Source of the DNA: Bacteroidales bacterium Bact_23
GTDB lineage: Bacteria; Bacteroidota; Bacteroidia; Bacteroidales; Lentimicrobiaceae
DNA: 5,080 nt
Direction of reading: 5' to 3'
Assembly (NCBI GenBank): GCA_001603685.1
Contig: LUZO01000253.1
Location: 1-5,080, forward strand
The position numbers and the translations under genes are program-made. Under the pieces are notes generated by a model. That model made no database searches, was not told the DNA's origin, and worked only from the letters and a program-made list of their open reading frames with translations. This document shows positions 1-5,080 of the stretch, in pieces; the first letter of the stretch is position 1, and each line of letters begins with the position of its first letter.

Positions 1-15
1 AAAACTCAAATAAAT

Positions 16-729
16 ATGAAATTCCTACTTATCAGCAATTCAACCAATCCCGGTGAGGAGTATCTGGGATGGCCCCGTCAGGACATCAGTAACTTTCTGA
101 GCGGCACCGGAGTAAAGCGCATCCTTTTTGTTCCGTATGCCGGCGTAACGCTGTCGTACAACGAATATGAGGAAAAGGTCAGCAAAGTTTTCAGCGAGCT
201 TGGCTATATCGTCTATTCCATTCATCATGTACCCGATCCCATCAAGGCGGTTACCGATGCTGAGGCAATCATGACAGGCGGTGGAAATACCTTCCATCTG
301 GTAAGGGAGATGCAGCGCACCGGAATCATGCAGGCCATCAGAGGCAGGGTGCTGGCCGGAGTTCCCTATATCGGATGGAGCGCAGGTTCAAATGTTGCCT
401 GCCCTTCGTTGCGAACCACCAATGATATGCCCATCGTTCAGCCCGATAGCTTTGATTGCATGGGGATAGTTCCTTTCCAGATAAATCCGCACTACCTGGA
501 TGCCCATCCCGAAGGGCACGGAGGGGAAACCCGCGAACAGCGTATCGAGGAGTTCATCAAGGCAAATCCGGATATGTATGTGGCAGGACTGCGCGAGGCA
601 ACCTCACTGCAATATGACAACGGCCACCTGAAACTGATCGGCCGCCACCCGATGAGGCTCTTCCGCTACGGTACTACGCCAAGAGAAATTGATCCGGGTT
701 CGGATGTCGATTTCCTGATGTTGAAATAA
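16..729 (+). CDS. pepE: Alpha-aspartyl dipeptidase (peptidase E, family S51)
   Basis: Cytoplasmic serine peptidase that hydrolyses dipeptides with an N-terminal aspartate; it takes part in peptide turnover. The 237-residue product has the usual family length (about 230). Visible motifs are GGGN at residues 88-91, followed by TFHL, and the nucleophile elbow GWSAGSN at 120-126. Ser122, Asp137 (in TTNDMP) and His159 (in INPHY) match the Salmonella PepE triad Ser120/Asp135/His157 with a constant offset of two, which strongly supports an active enzyme. The start is the only Met before the conserved N-terminal strand MKFLLISNS. Only 15 A/T-rich bases precede it in the window and they hold no Shine-Dalgarno, so its promoter and any upstream partner are not visible. 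The next gene is 213 bases downstream with its own candidate promoter, so pepE is probably transcribed separately from sodB. The related S51 enzyme cyanophycinase is less likely, because the sequence is PepE-like throughout. Confidence 0.95.
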   Translation: MKFLLISNSTNPGEEYLGWPRQDISNFLSGTGVKRILFVPYAGVTLSYNEYEEKVSKVFSELGYIVYSIHHVPDPIKAVTDAEAIMTGGGNTFHLVREMQRTGIMQAIRGRVLAGVPYIGWSAGSNVACPSLRTTNDMPIVQPDSFDCMGIVPFQINPHYLDAHPEGHGGETREQRIEEFIKANPDMYVAGLREATSLQYDNGHLKLIGRHPMRLFRYGTTPREIDPGSDVDFLMLK

Positions 730-834
730 CCTGCTGCCATTACGGTTTTTGCTTCTGCAAAGGTTTGTGTCTGTATAATATATTTAGCAGGTGTACCGGC
801 CGTGTGGAAGCAGAACCCGTAGCGTGGCTTTTAT

Positions 835-874
835 TGATACCGGAATATCATCTGATAACCATTTTAGTATGATA
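835..874. promoter_or_regulatory. Cluster of TGATA half-sites upstream of sodB (possible operator)
   Basis: Four TGATA pentamers fall within 40 bases: direct at 835-839, inverted (TATCA) at 846-850, direct at 853-857 and direct at 870-874. The second and third form a perfect dyad, TATCA-TC-TGATA. ATATCAT (845-851) and ATGATAT (869-875) form a longer interrupted one. The cluster surrounds the candidate -33 element of the sodB promoter, where a regulator could act. GATA-type repeats recall Fur-family boxes, and Fe-SOD genes are often iron-regulated, but this link is inference and the motif is short and A/T-rich. Confidence 0.3.
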
Positions 875-895
875 TGGAATAAAGCCGTATATTTG
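863..895 (+). promoter_or_regulatory. Candidate Bacteroidota-type promoter for sodB
   Basis: TATATTTG at 888-895 matches the Bacteroidota -7 consensus TAnnTTTG exactly. TTTAG at 863-867 lies about 20 bases upstream, where the -33 element (consensus TTTG or TTG) is expected, but it is an imperfect match. This would start transcription near 902 and leave an untranslated leader of about 40 bases before the sodB ATG at 943. No Shine-Dalgarno sequence precedes that ATG, which is usual in this phylum. Confidence 0.5.
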
Positions 896-942
896 ATTTT
901 TTAACGGATGACAATTTATTCACCCAATAAAACCTTTTTATC

Positions 943-1515
943 ATGAAATTCGAATTACCCGCGCTTCCGTATGCCCCGGACGCACTGGAGCCTGTAATCA
1001 GCGCTCAGACAGTAAGTTTTCATCATGGCAAACACCATCAGGCCTATGTCAATAACCTGAACAACCTGATTCCCGGAACCCGTTTCGAGAATGCCACCCT
1101 CGAGGAGATTGTCCGCGAATCGGATGGCGGCATTTTCAACAATGGCGCTCAGGTATGGAACCATACCTTCTATTGGGAAGGGCTTGGCGGTAAGGGCGGC
1201 GCTCCCGACGGAAAACTGCTTGAGAAGATCAATGAGTCGTTCGGCTCGTTCGAGAATTTTAAGAATGTGTTTTCCGATGCAGCCGTAAAACAGTTTGGTT
1301 CGGGATGGGCCTGGCTTGTGGAGGACAAAGAAGGGAAACTGAAGGTGGTTTCTACCTCAAATGCAGGCAATCCCATGCGCGACGGGCTGAAACCGCTGTT
1401 TACCTGCGATGTGTGGGAACATGCCTACTATCTTGATTTCCAGAACCGCCGCCCCGACTATGTGAAGTCGTTCTGGGATATTGTGAACTGGGATAAGGTA
1501 GCTGAAAGGCTGTAG
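943..1515 (+). CDS. sodB: Fe-type (possibly cambialistic Fe/Mn) superoxide dismutase
   Basis: Cytoplasmic enzyme that dismutes superoxide to hydrogen peroxide and oxygen. The 190-residue protein has the normal length, with the alpha-hairpin N-terminal domain (about 1-85) and the alpha/beta C-terminal domain (about 90-190). All four metal ligands are present: His27 (SFHHGKHH), His74 (QVWNH), Asp156 and His160 (DVWEHAYY). Gln70, just before the second ligand, and the NAGNP stretch at 140-144 follow the iron-enzyme pattern; manganese enzymes carry the active-site Gln in the C-terminal domain. Several Bacteroidota enzymes of this type work with either metal, so cambialism is possible but cannot be read from the sequence. 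No signal peptide is present. The start fits the conserved N-terminus FELPALPYAPDALEP, and no other in-frame ATG is plausible. The gene stands alone behind its own candidate promoter and ends 24 bases before a strong terminator. Confidence 0.96.
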   Translation: MKFELPALPYAPDALEPVISAQTVSFHHGKHHQAYVNNLNNLIPGTRFENATLEEIVRESDGGIFNNGAQVWNHTFYWEGLGGKGGAPDGKLLEKINESFGSFENFKNVFSDAAVKQFGSGWAWLVEDKEGKLKVVSTSNAGNPMRDGLKPLFTCDVWEHAYYLDFQNRRPDYVKSFWDIVNWDKVAERL

Positions 1516-1539
1516 GCCTGGTTGAAAACCTCTCCGATT

Positions 1540-1579
1540 AAAAAAAACGGGGCGCTTTTTAATGCGCCCCGTTTTTTTT
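1540..1579. terminator. Bidirectional Rho-independent terminator between convergent genes
   Basis: Eight A (1540-1547) and CGGGGCGC (1548-1555) are followed by an eight-base loop (TTTTTAAT) and then the perfect complement GCGCCCCG (1564-1571) and eight T (1572-1579). The G/C stem carries a T-run on either strand, so it can stop sodB transcripts on plus and metal-operon transcripts on minus. Its right edge overlaps the TAA stop of the minus-strand HMA gene (1580-1578), so that stop codon lies inside the terminator. Confidence 0.93.
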
Positions 1580-1787
1580 AGCTCCATGCCTTGTAGCCCG
1601 ATTTCTCTAGCGAACTGATGATGGTCTGTTTCAGCTCTTCCGAATCAACTTCGGCGGTCAGCTTTCTTTCGGGATCGGTGAGGTCAACTTCCCATTTTTT
1701 GAGCCCTTCAATTGCATCGAGTCCGGGTTTTACGGCGGCAATACAGCCGTTGCATTTCAGATTGGTTTTAACTTCAACTTTTGCCAT
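1578..1787 (-). CDS. Small free-standing heavy-metal-associated (HMA) domain protein, CopZ/Atx1-like
   Basis: A 69-residue cytoplasmic protein made of one ferredoxin-like HMA domain, the usual size for copper chaperones. The metal site is Cys12-Asn-Gly-Cys15, placed after the first strand (MAKVEVKTNLK) as in CopZ and Atx1. The pattern then runs through VDLTDPERKLTAEV (second and third strands) and ends in SGYKAWS, resembling the SGYKA-type end of the family. The classical GMxCxxC is replaced by NLKCNGC, so the conserved Gly-Met before the first Cys is missing. It is the last gene of the minus-strand cluster, 14 bases after the CDF exporter, with an SD-like AAAGGA before its ATG. Its likely role is to bind and hand on Cu(+), perhaps to the N-terminal HMA domain of CopA in the same operon, but binding of zinc or another metal is possible. 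It terminates inside the shared hairpin. Confidence 0.88.
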   Translation of the reverse strand: MAKVEVKTNLKCNGCIAAVKPGLDAIEGLKKWEVDLTDPERKLTAEVDSEELKQTIISSLEKSGYKAWS

Positions 1788-1794
1788 ATTCTGG

Positions 1795-1800
1795 TCCTTT
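1795..1800 (-). promoter_or_regulatory. Shine-Dalgarno-like ribosome binding site of the HMA gene
   Basis: On the minus strand AAAGGA lies seven bases before the ATG at 1787. It is the only clear purine SD motif at good spacing in front of a gene in this window; pepE, sodB and copA lack one. It supports the chosen start and may aid translation of a gene whose ATG follows the upstream stop codon by only 14 bases. Confidence 0.5.
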
Positions 1801-1801
1801 C

Positions 1802-2713
1802 TTATTTTGTTTGTTGATACTCATTTAATTCGCAGTGTTCATCGAAGCTGTCGATTTCCACCGTTACAAATTCGAATCCGGCGTCAGCCAGTATGCTTCT
1901 GATTTGTTTTTTCAGTTCGGGGTATTGCTCCGGCCCGGTTCCCTTAGCGGCAACCACATGCATGGTGTAAACATGCGTCTGCCCGTCGATGCTCCAGGTG
2001 CGGATGTCGTGCAGATCGTTGATTCCGGGTATGTCCATCAGCTTCTCCTTAAGTCCCGGCATATCGGTTTCGCCGGGTGAGGCCTGCAGGAAAATCCGCA
2101 GGGCATAAGCTATGTTTTTCACTGCATTGTAGATGATATACAAGGCAATGAGGATGGCCAGAAGCGGGTCGATCCACAGCCAGTTGGTAAACCGAATAAC
2201 GATGGCACCGATTAAAACAGCAGCCCAGCCAAGCACATCTTCAAGCAGATGCAGTTTAACCACCCGCTGATTTATCGATTCACCCTTGCTCAGTTTCAGC
2301 ACGGCGGCTCCATTGAAGATCAATCCGGCAATGGCCAGCCAGATCATTCCCGAAGCATGCACCTGCTCGGGCTTCAGCAGTAGCGGAATGGCGCGGCTGA
2401 GCACGAAAATGGATGCTCCCAGCAGAAAAACCGCATTTACCATCGCGGCAAGCACCGGAAACCGCTTGTAGCCGTAAGTGAAACGCCCGTCGGGCTTGCG
2501 CTGGGCCAGCCGCTCGGTGTACCAGGCAAGGGCAAGCGAGAAGGTATCACCCAGATCATGTACCGCATCAGTTAAAATGGCCACCGAGTTGGTGAGTATG
2601 CCACCGATGATTTCAATTACGGTGAAAGCGGCATTAAGAAGAAACGCAATGGTGATGTTCTTTTGCGTTTCCGGCAAATGGTGATGGTGGTGATGATGAT
2701 GATGGGTTTCCAT
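1802..2713 (-). CDS. Cation diffusion facilitator (CDF) metal exporter, Zn/Co/Cd type (CzcD/ZitB-like)
   Basis: Inner-membrane antiporter predicted to export Zn(2+) and perhaps Co(2+) or Cd(2+) in exchange for protons. The 303-residue length and six membrane segments (about 20-40, 44-65, 85-107, 122-140, 158-174 and 180-198) are typical. The transport site is complete: His52xxxAsp56 in segment 2 (TDAVHDLGD) and His155xxxAsp159 in segment 5 (HLLED). This two-His/two-Asp arrangement is usual for zinc members, whereas iron/manganese members use Asp/Asn. YGYKRFPVLAA (80-90) and DP at 182-183 are further family signatures. The cytoplasmic ferredoxin-like domain (about 205-290) carries His235, His247 and His252 and ends in an His293-Cys294 pair often found in metal-binding tails. 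Residues 4-12 are nine consecutive histidines, a probable metal-gathering tail. The start is fixed because the next Met is residue 91, past two membrane segments. The gene lies between copA (62 bases upstream) and the HMA gene (14 bases downstream). czcD is a common name for such proteins, but the exact metal is unknown. Confidence 0.93.
   Translation of the reverse strand: METHHHHHHHHHLPETQKNITIAFLLNAAFTVIEIIGGILTNSVAILTDAVHDLGDTFSLALAWYTERLAQRKPDGRFTYGYKRFPVLAAMVNAVFLLGASIFVLSRAIPLLLKPEQVHASGMIWLAIAGLIFNGAAVLKLSKGESINQRVVKLHLLEDVLGWAAVLIGAIVIRFTNWLWIDPLLAILIALYIIYNAVKNIAYALRIFLQASPGETDMPGLKEKLMDIPGINDLHDIRTWSIDGQTHVYTMHVVAAKGTGPEQYPELKKQIRSILADAGFEFVTVEIDSFDEHCELNEYQQTK
2678..2704 (-). repeat. 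Histidine codon run encoding a nine-His N-terminal tail
   Basis: Nine consecutive His codons, a mix of six CAT and three CAC, directly follow Met-Glu-Thr of the CDF exporter. The mixed codons and near-triplet repeat suggest a natural run that can grow or shrink by slippage. His-rich cytoplasmic stretches are common in zinc CDF transporters, often in the loop between segments 4 and 5; here that loop is short and the histidines sit at the N-terminus. Confidence 0.85.
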
Positions 2714-2775
2714 ATTTAACCCGCTTTCCTGTTAAGCTATATTTCCGGCCGTCCTGTCAGTGATAAATAAACAGG

Positions 2776-5001
2776 TCAGATAAGATTTTGTTTTCTCAGC
2801 CTGAGGCTGTTGAACACCACCGATACCGAGCTGAACGCCATGGCTGCGCTGGCAATCATGGGATTAAGCAGCAATCCGGTAAGCGGAAACAGCACGCCGG
2901 CAGCCAGTGGAATGGCAATGACATTGTAGCCGAAAGCCCAGAACAGATTCTCTTTGATGACGCGGTTTGTTTTGCGCGACAGTTTGATGGTTTCGGCAAC
3001 CTGCATCAGGCGGTGGCCGGTAAGGGTGATGGCTGCGGCTTCGCGGCTGGCATCGGTTCCTCCGCCCATGGCTATGCCCACATCGGCCTGAGCCAGGGCA
3101 ATGGTGTCGTTGATGCCGTCGCCGGCAACGGCCACTTTCTGCCCTTCGGCCTGAAGCTTGCGAACCACCTCTGCCTTGTTTTCAGGAGAAGCATTCGCCA
3201 GAATCTTACTGATACCGGCCTGTCCGGCAATATGTTCGGCGCTGGTCTGATTGTCGCCGGTAGCCATATAAAGCTCAATTTCCATCTCCCTGATGGCATT
3301 CACGGCCTGAACGGCGTCTTCGCGAAGGGTGTCGCTGAGCGCGGCAATGGCCAGCACTTCCGATGAATCGGCCAGCACCACTATGGAGGCAGCCTCCTTT
3401 TGATATTCTTCGAAGATACGGGTGGTTTCGGCATCGGGAGTGACGCCTGCCTCGTATAGAATAGCGGGGCTGCCGGCGTAGTAGCGTTTGTCGTCGCACA
3501 AACCCGTAATGCCCTTTCCGGGAATGTCGTTGAATTCGGTGATTGAAGGCAGCTTTTCATCGCCTGCAGAAAGGCTTTTCGATACCGCAGCCGAAAGCGG
3601 GTGCGCCGAAAGGCCGGTGAGTGCGGCAAATATGCGGTTGGTCTCACCCTCAGGGCTTTTGCCGGTATATTTAACCTCTTTCAGTTCCGGCTTTCCGATG
3701 GTCAGGGTGCCGGTTTTGTCGATAACCAGCACATTGGTTTTTCCGGCCGATTCAATGCCGCTGGAATCGCGGAACAGAATGCCCCGTTCGGCACCATGGC
3801 CAATGGCGGCGATAAGTGCGGTTGGTGTGGCCAGACCCAGTGCGCATGGACATGCAATAATCAGTACGCTGATTGAAGTAACGATGGCATAGGTGAGGTT
3901 ATCGCCGGGTATTAGCAGCCACCAGGTAAAAAAGGTGATCAGGCTGATGAGGATTACCGCGGGAACAAAGATGGCCGATATTTTATCGACCAGCAACTGA
4001 ACCGGCGGTTTTGAGTTCTGCGCCTCATTTACCATGGCGATGATCCGTGCCAGTGAGGTTTCCTTACCGGTCTTCAGCGTGGTTACATGCAGTACGCTGT
4101 CCTTGTTCAGCGTGCCGGCCAGCACCTGTTCGCCTTTCTGCCTGAAAACGGGAACAGGCTCGCCGCTCATCATGCTCTCTTCAATCCATGAACTGCCCGA
4201 AACAATCACTCCGTCAACCGGAATTACCGAACCGGGTTTTATCAGCACGGTATCGCCCGGCATCAGCTGTTTTATGGCCACCTCTTCCTGTTTGCCGTCG
4301 CGCAGCCTGATGGCGGTTTCGGGCTGCAGTCCCATCAGGTTTTTTATGGCTTCGGATGCTTTTCCGCGGCTTCGTTCTTCAAGGTATCTGCCCAGCAGAA
4401 TCAGGGTAATGATGACCACTGCCGATTCGTAGTATACATAAGCGGTAACGCCGCCTCCTGAAATCAGGGTGGGAAAGAGGGTGTTGATCAGGCTCAGGAT
4501 GAATGCTGCGGCAGTGCCCAGCGCAACCAGCGTATCCATATTGGTTTGGCCGTGAAGAGCCAGCCTGAAGGCGGTCTGATAAAACCCCCTGCCCGAATAG
4601 AAAAGCACCGGAATACTCATCAGAAGCAGTGCCCATTGCATGGACGGGGAAGGGTGATGCCAGATCATGGAGATGACGAAAATTGGCAGCGCGAAGATAA
4701 TGGCTACCAGCAGCCGGCGCTTCAGAATCAGGTGACGGCCGGTTTCGAGCTCTTCAAAGGCTTTGCTGTCGTCTTCCGTTTCAATTACAAGGTCGTATCC
4801 TATGGGTTTCAGCGCCATCTGCAACTGGTCGAGGGTTACCTGCAGGGGGTTGAACCTGATTTTTACACTTGAAGTGGCATAGTTTACCGATGCGGAAAAC
4901 ACCCCGTCAACATGTGACAGTATGCTTTCGACGGAGACTGCGCAGGCTGCACAGCTCATTCCGCTAACCGGCAGAGTAAGGTCAGTATAAATGGGTTTCA
5001 T
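2776..5001 (-). CDS. copA: Cu(+)-exporting P1B-type ATPase
   Basis: Inner-membrane pump that uses ATP to export Cu(+) (and probably Ag(+)) from the cytoplasm. The 741-residue protein is complete. It has one N-terminal HMA domain (about 6-75) with GMSCAAC, Cys17 and Cys20. Eight membrane segments lie near 94-113, 122-140, 155-178, 186-206, 340-362, 370-396, 684-706 and 711-730. The actuator domain carries SGEP at 279-282. Segment 6 has the Cys384-Pro-Cys386 metal site, and the phosphorylation motif DKTGTLT starts at Asp428. The nucleotide domain has His467-Pro468 and GKG at 495-497. TGDN (581-584) and GDGIND (627-632) complete the catalytic core. Tyr692-Asn693 in segment 7 and Met721 with Ser724-Ser725 in segment 8 are the P1B-1 signature that separates Cu(+) pumps from Zn/Cd pumps. 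GDGIND is followed by Thr-Ile rather than the common Ala-Pro, a minor variation. The start is Met1; the next Met is inside the HMA motif. No SD precedes it. It appears to be the first gene of the copA-CDF-HMA operon. Confidence 0.96.
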   Translation of the reverse strand: MKPIYTDLTLPVSGMSCAACAVSVESILSHVDGVFSASVNYATSSVKIRFNPLQVTLDQLQMALKPIGYDLVIETEDDSKAFEELETGRHLILKRRLLVAIIFALPIFVISMIWHHPSPSMQWALLLMSIPVLFYSGRGFYQTAFRLALHGQTNMDTLVALGTAAAFILSLINTLFPTLISGGGVTAYVYYESAVVIITLILLGRYLEERSRGKASEAIKNLMGLQPETAIRLRDGKQEEVAIKQLMPGDTVLIKPGSVIPVDGVIVSGSSWIEESMMSGEPVPVFRQKGEQVLAGTLNKDSVLHVTTLKTGKETSLARIIAMVNEAQNSKPPVQLLVDKISAIFVPAVILISLITFFTWWLLIPGDNLTYAIVTSISVLIIACPCALGLATPTALIAAIGHGAERGILFRDSSGIESAGKTNVLVIDKTGTLTIGKPELKEVKYTGKSPEGETNRIFAALTGLSAHPLSAAVSKSLSAGDEKLPSITEFNDIPGKGITGLCDDKRYYAGSPAILYEAGVTPDAETTRIFEEYQKEAASIVVLADSSEVLAIAALSDTLREDAVQAVNAIREMEIELYMATGDNQTSAEHIAGQAGISKILANASPENKAEVVRKLQAEGQKVAVAGDGINDTIALAQADVGIAMGGGTDASREAAAITLTGHRLMQVAETIKLSRKTNRVIKENLFWAFGYNVIAIPLAAGVLFPLTGLLLNPMIASAAMAFSSVSVVFNSLRLRKQNLI

Positions 5002-5009
5002 AATCAGTA

Positions 5010-5047
5010 GTATTTAGCGTCAGCTAATTTAGAACATTTCTAAATAC
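5010..5047 (-). promoter_or_regulatory. Inverted repeats in the copA leader that could form alternative hairpins
   Basis: GTATTTAG at 5010-5017 is perfectly complementary to CTAAATAC at 5040-5047, with the left arm only 8 bases from the copA ATG. Inside this lie TTAGC-GTCA-GCTAA (5014-5027) and the 19-base palindrome at 5027-5045. The pairings compete with one another, so if transcribed they would be mutually exclusive. Equally, they could be repeated half-sites (CTAAAT, three copies counting both strands) for a DNA-binding regulator. No exact TAnnTTTG box is visible here; the nearest is TAAATTAG (5031-5024). Confidence 0.35.
5027..5045. promoter_or_regulatory. Perfect 19-base palindrome upstream of copA (candidate operator)
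   Basis: ATTTAGAA-CAT-TTCTAAAT is a perfect 8-3-8 inverted repeat about 25 bases before the copA start codon. Its size and position suit the binding site of a dimeric repressor. Its TTAGAA-N3-TTCTAA core resembles Fur/PerR-family boxes in layout, but differs from the PerR consensus TTATAATnATTATAA at four of 14 defined positions. No regulator gene is in the window, so the binding protein is unknown. The dyad has no T-tract on either side, so it is not a good terminator. Confidence 0.5.
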
Positions 5048-5080
5048 CGATAATATAAATAATGCTAAAATGTTGGTAAA

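Noticed and set aside
744..765. Small hairpin downstream of pepE (TTTGC-TTCT-GCAAA) as a terminator
   Set aside because: It has only five Watson-Crick pairs, extended by G-T pairs, and no proper T-tract after it. Too weak to call, although pepE must end transcription somewhere before or within this gap.
779..786. TATATTTA as a second sodB promoter -7 box
   Set aside because: It lacks the final G of TAnnTTTG, and no TTTG lies at the proper spacing (the nearest are 11 and 27 bases upstream). The box at 888-895 is a better match and closer to the gene.
1618..1902. Plus-strand open frame across the HMA gene and the end of the CDF gene
   Set aside because: It overlaps two well-supported minus-strand genes and their junction, and its translation resembles no family.
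2678..2713. The Met-Glu-Thr-His9 start as a cloning-vector affinity tag
   Set aside because: The run continues without a linker or protease site into a natural CDF sequence. It sits in the expected place within a genomic operon, and His-rich stretches are normal in zinc CDF proteins.
2716..2775. Short inverted repeats between copA and the CDF gene (TTAAC/GTTAA and CCTGT/ACAGG) as a terminator or internal operator
   Set aside because: Each arm is only five bases, has no T-tract and is expected by chance in a 62-base gap. They do not justify splitting the operon.
2788..3366. A 192-codon open frame on the plus strand opposite copA, and similar frames at 3488-3892 and 4034-4432
   Set aside because: They lie antisense to a strongly conserved ATPase. 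Their products are low-complexity shadows without a recognisable domain, start signal or conserved pattern.

Overview
The window looks like ordinary chromosome from a member of the Bacteroidota, probably Bacteroidales-like. Three things suggest this. The starts of pepE, sodB and copA have A/T-rich leaders without a clear Shine-Dalgarno sequence. A TAnnTTTG-type -7 box lies upstream of sodB. The proteins read like their Bacteroidota relatives. Base composition is moderate, and no mobile element, tRNA, rRNA, CRISPR array or phage gene is visible. The assignment is an inference from reading alone.

Layout: the left third is on the plus strand. It holds a complete alpha-aspartyl dipeptidase (pepE, 16-729), a 213-base intergenic region with a candidate sodB promoter and a cluster of TGATA half-sites, and a complete Fe-type superoxide dismutase (sodB, 943-1515). 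A strong symmetrical hairpin at 1540-1579 separates it from the rest and should stop transcription from both sides.

The right two thirds are on the minus strand and look like one metal-efflux operon. In transcription order it carries a Cu(+)-type P1B-ATPase (copA, 5001-2776), a CDF-family Zn/Co/Cd-type exporter with a natural nine-histidine N-terminus (2713-1802), and a 69-residue free-standing heavy-metal-associated (HMA) domain protein with a CNGC metal site (1787-1578). Gaps are 62 and 14 bases. A perfect 19-base palindrome and overlapping inverted repeats lie just upstream of copA and are the best candidates for a metal-responsive operator. No regulator gene is in the window.

How the genes work together: CopA would pump Cu(+) out of the cytoplasm, the CDF protein would export a divalent metal such as Zn(2+) by antiport, and the small HMA protein could carry or buffer metal for one of them. 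SodB detoxifies superoxide, but its convergent position gives no proof of a shared role. I found no convincing evidence of a previously undescribed system. The most checkable points are the copA upstream dyads, the grouping of a copper pump with a divalent-cation pump, the non-canonical HMA site and the TGATA cluster before sodB.
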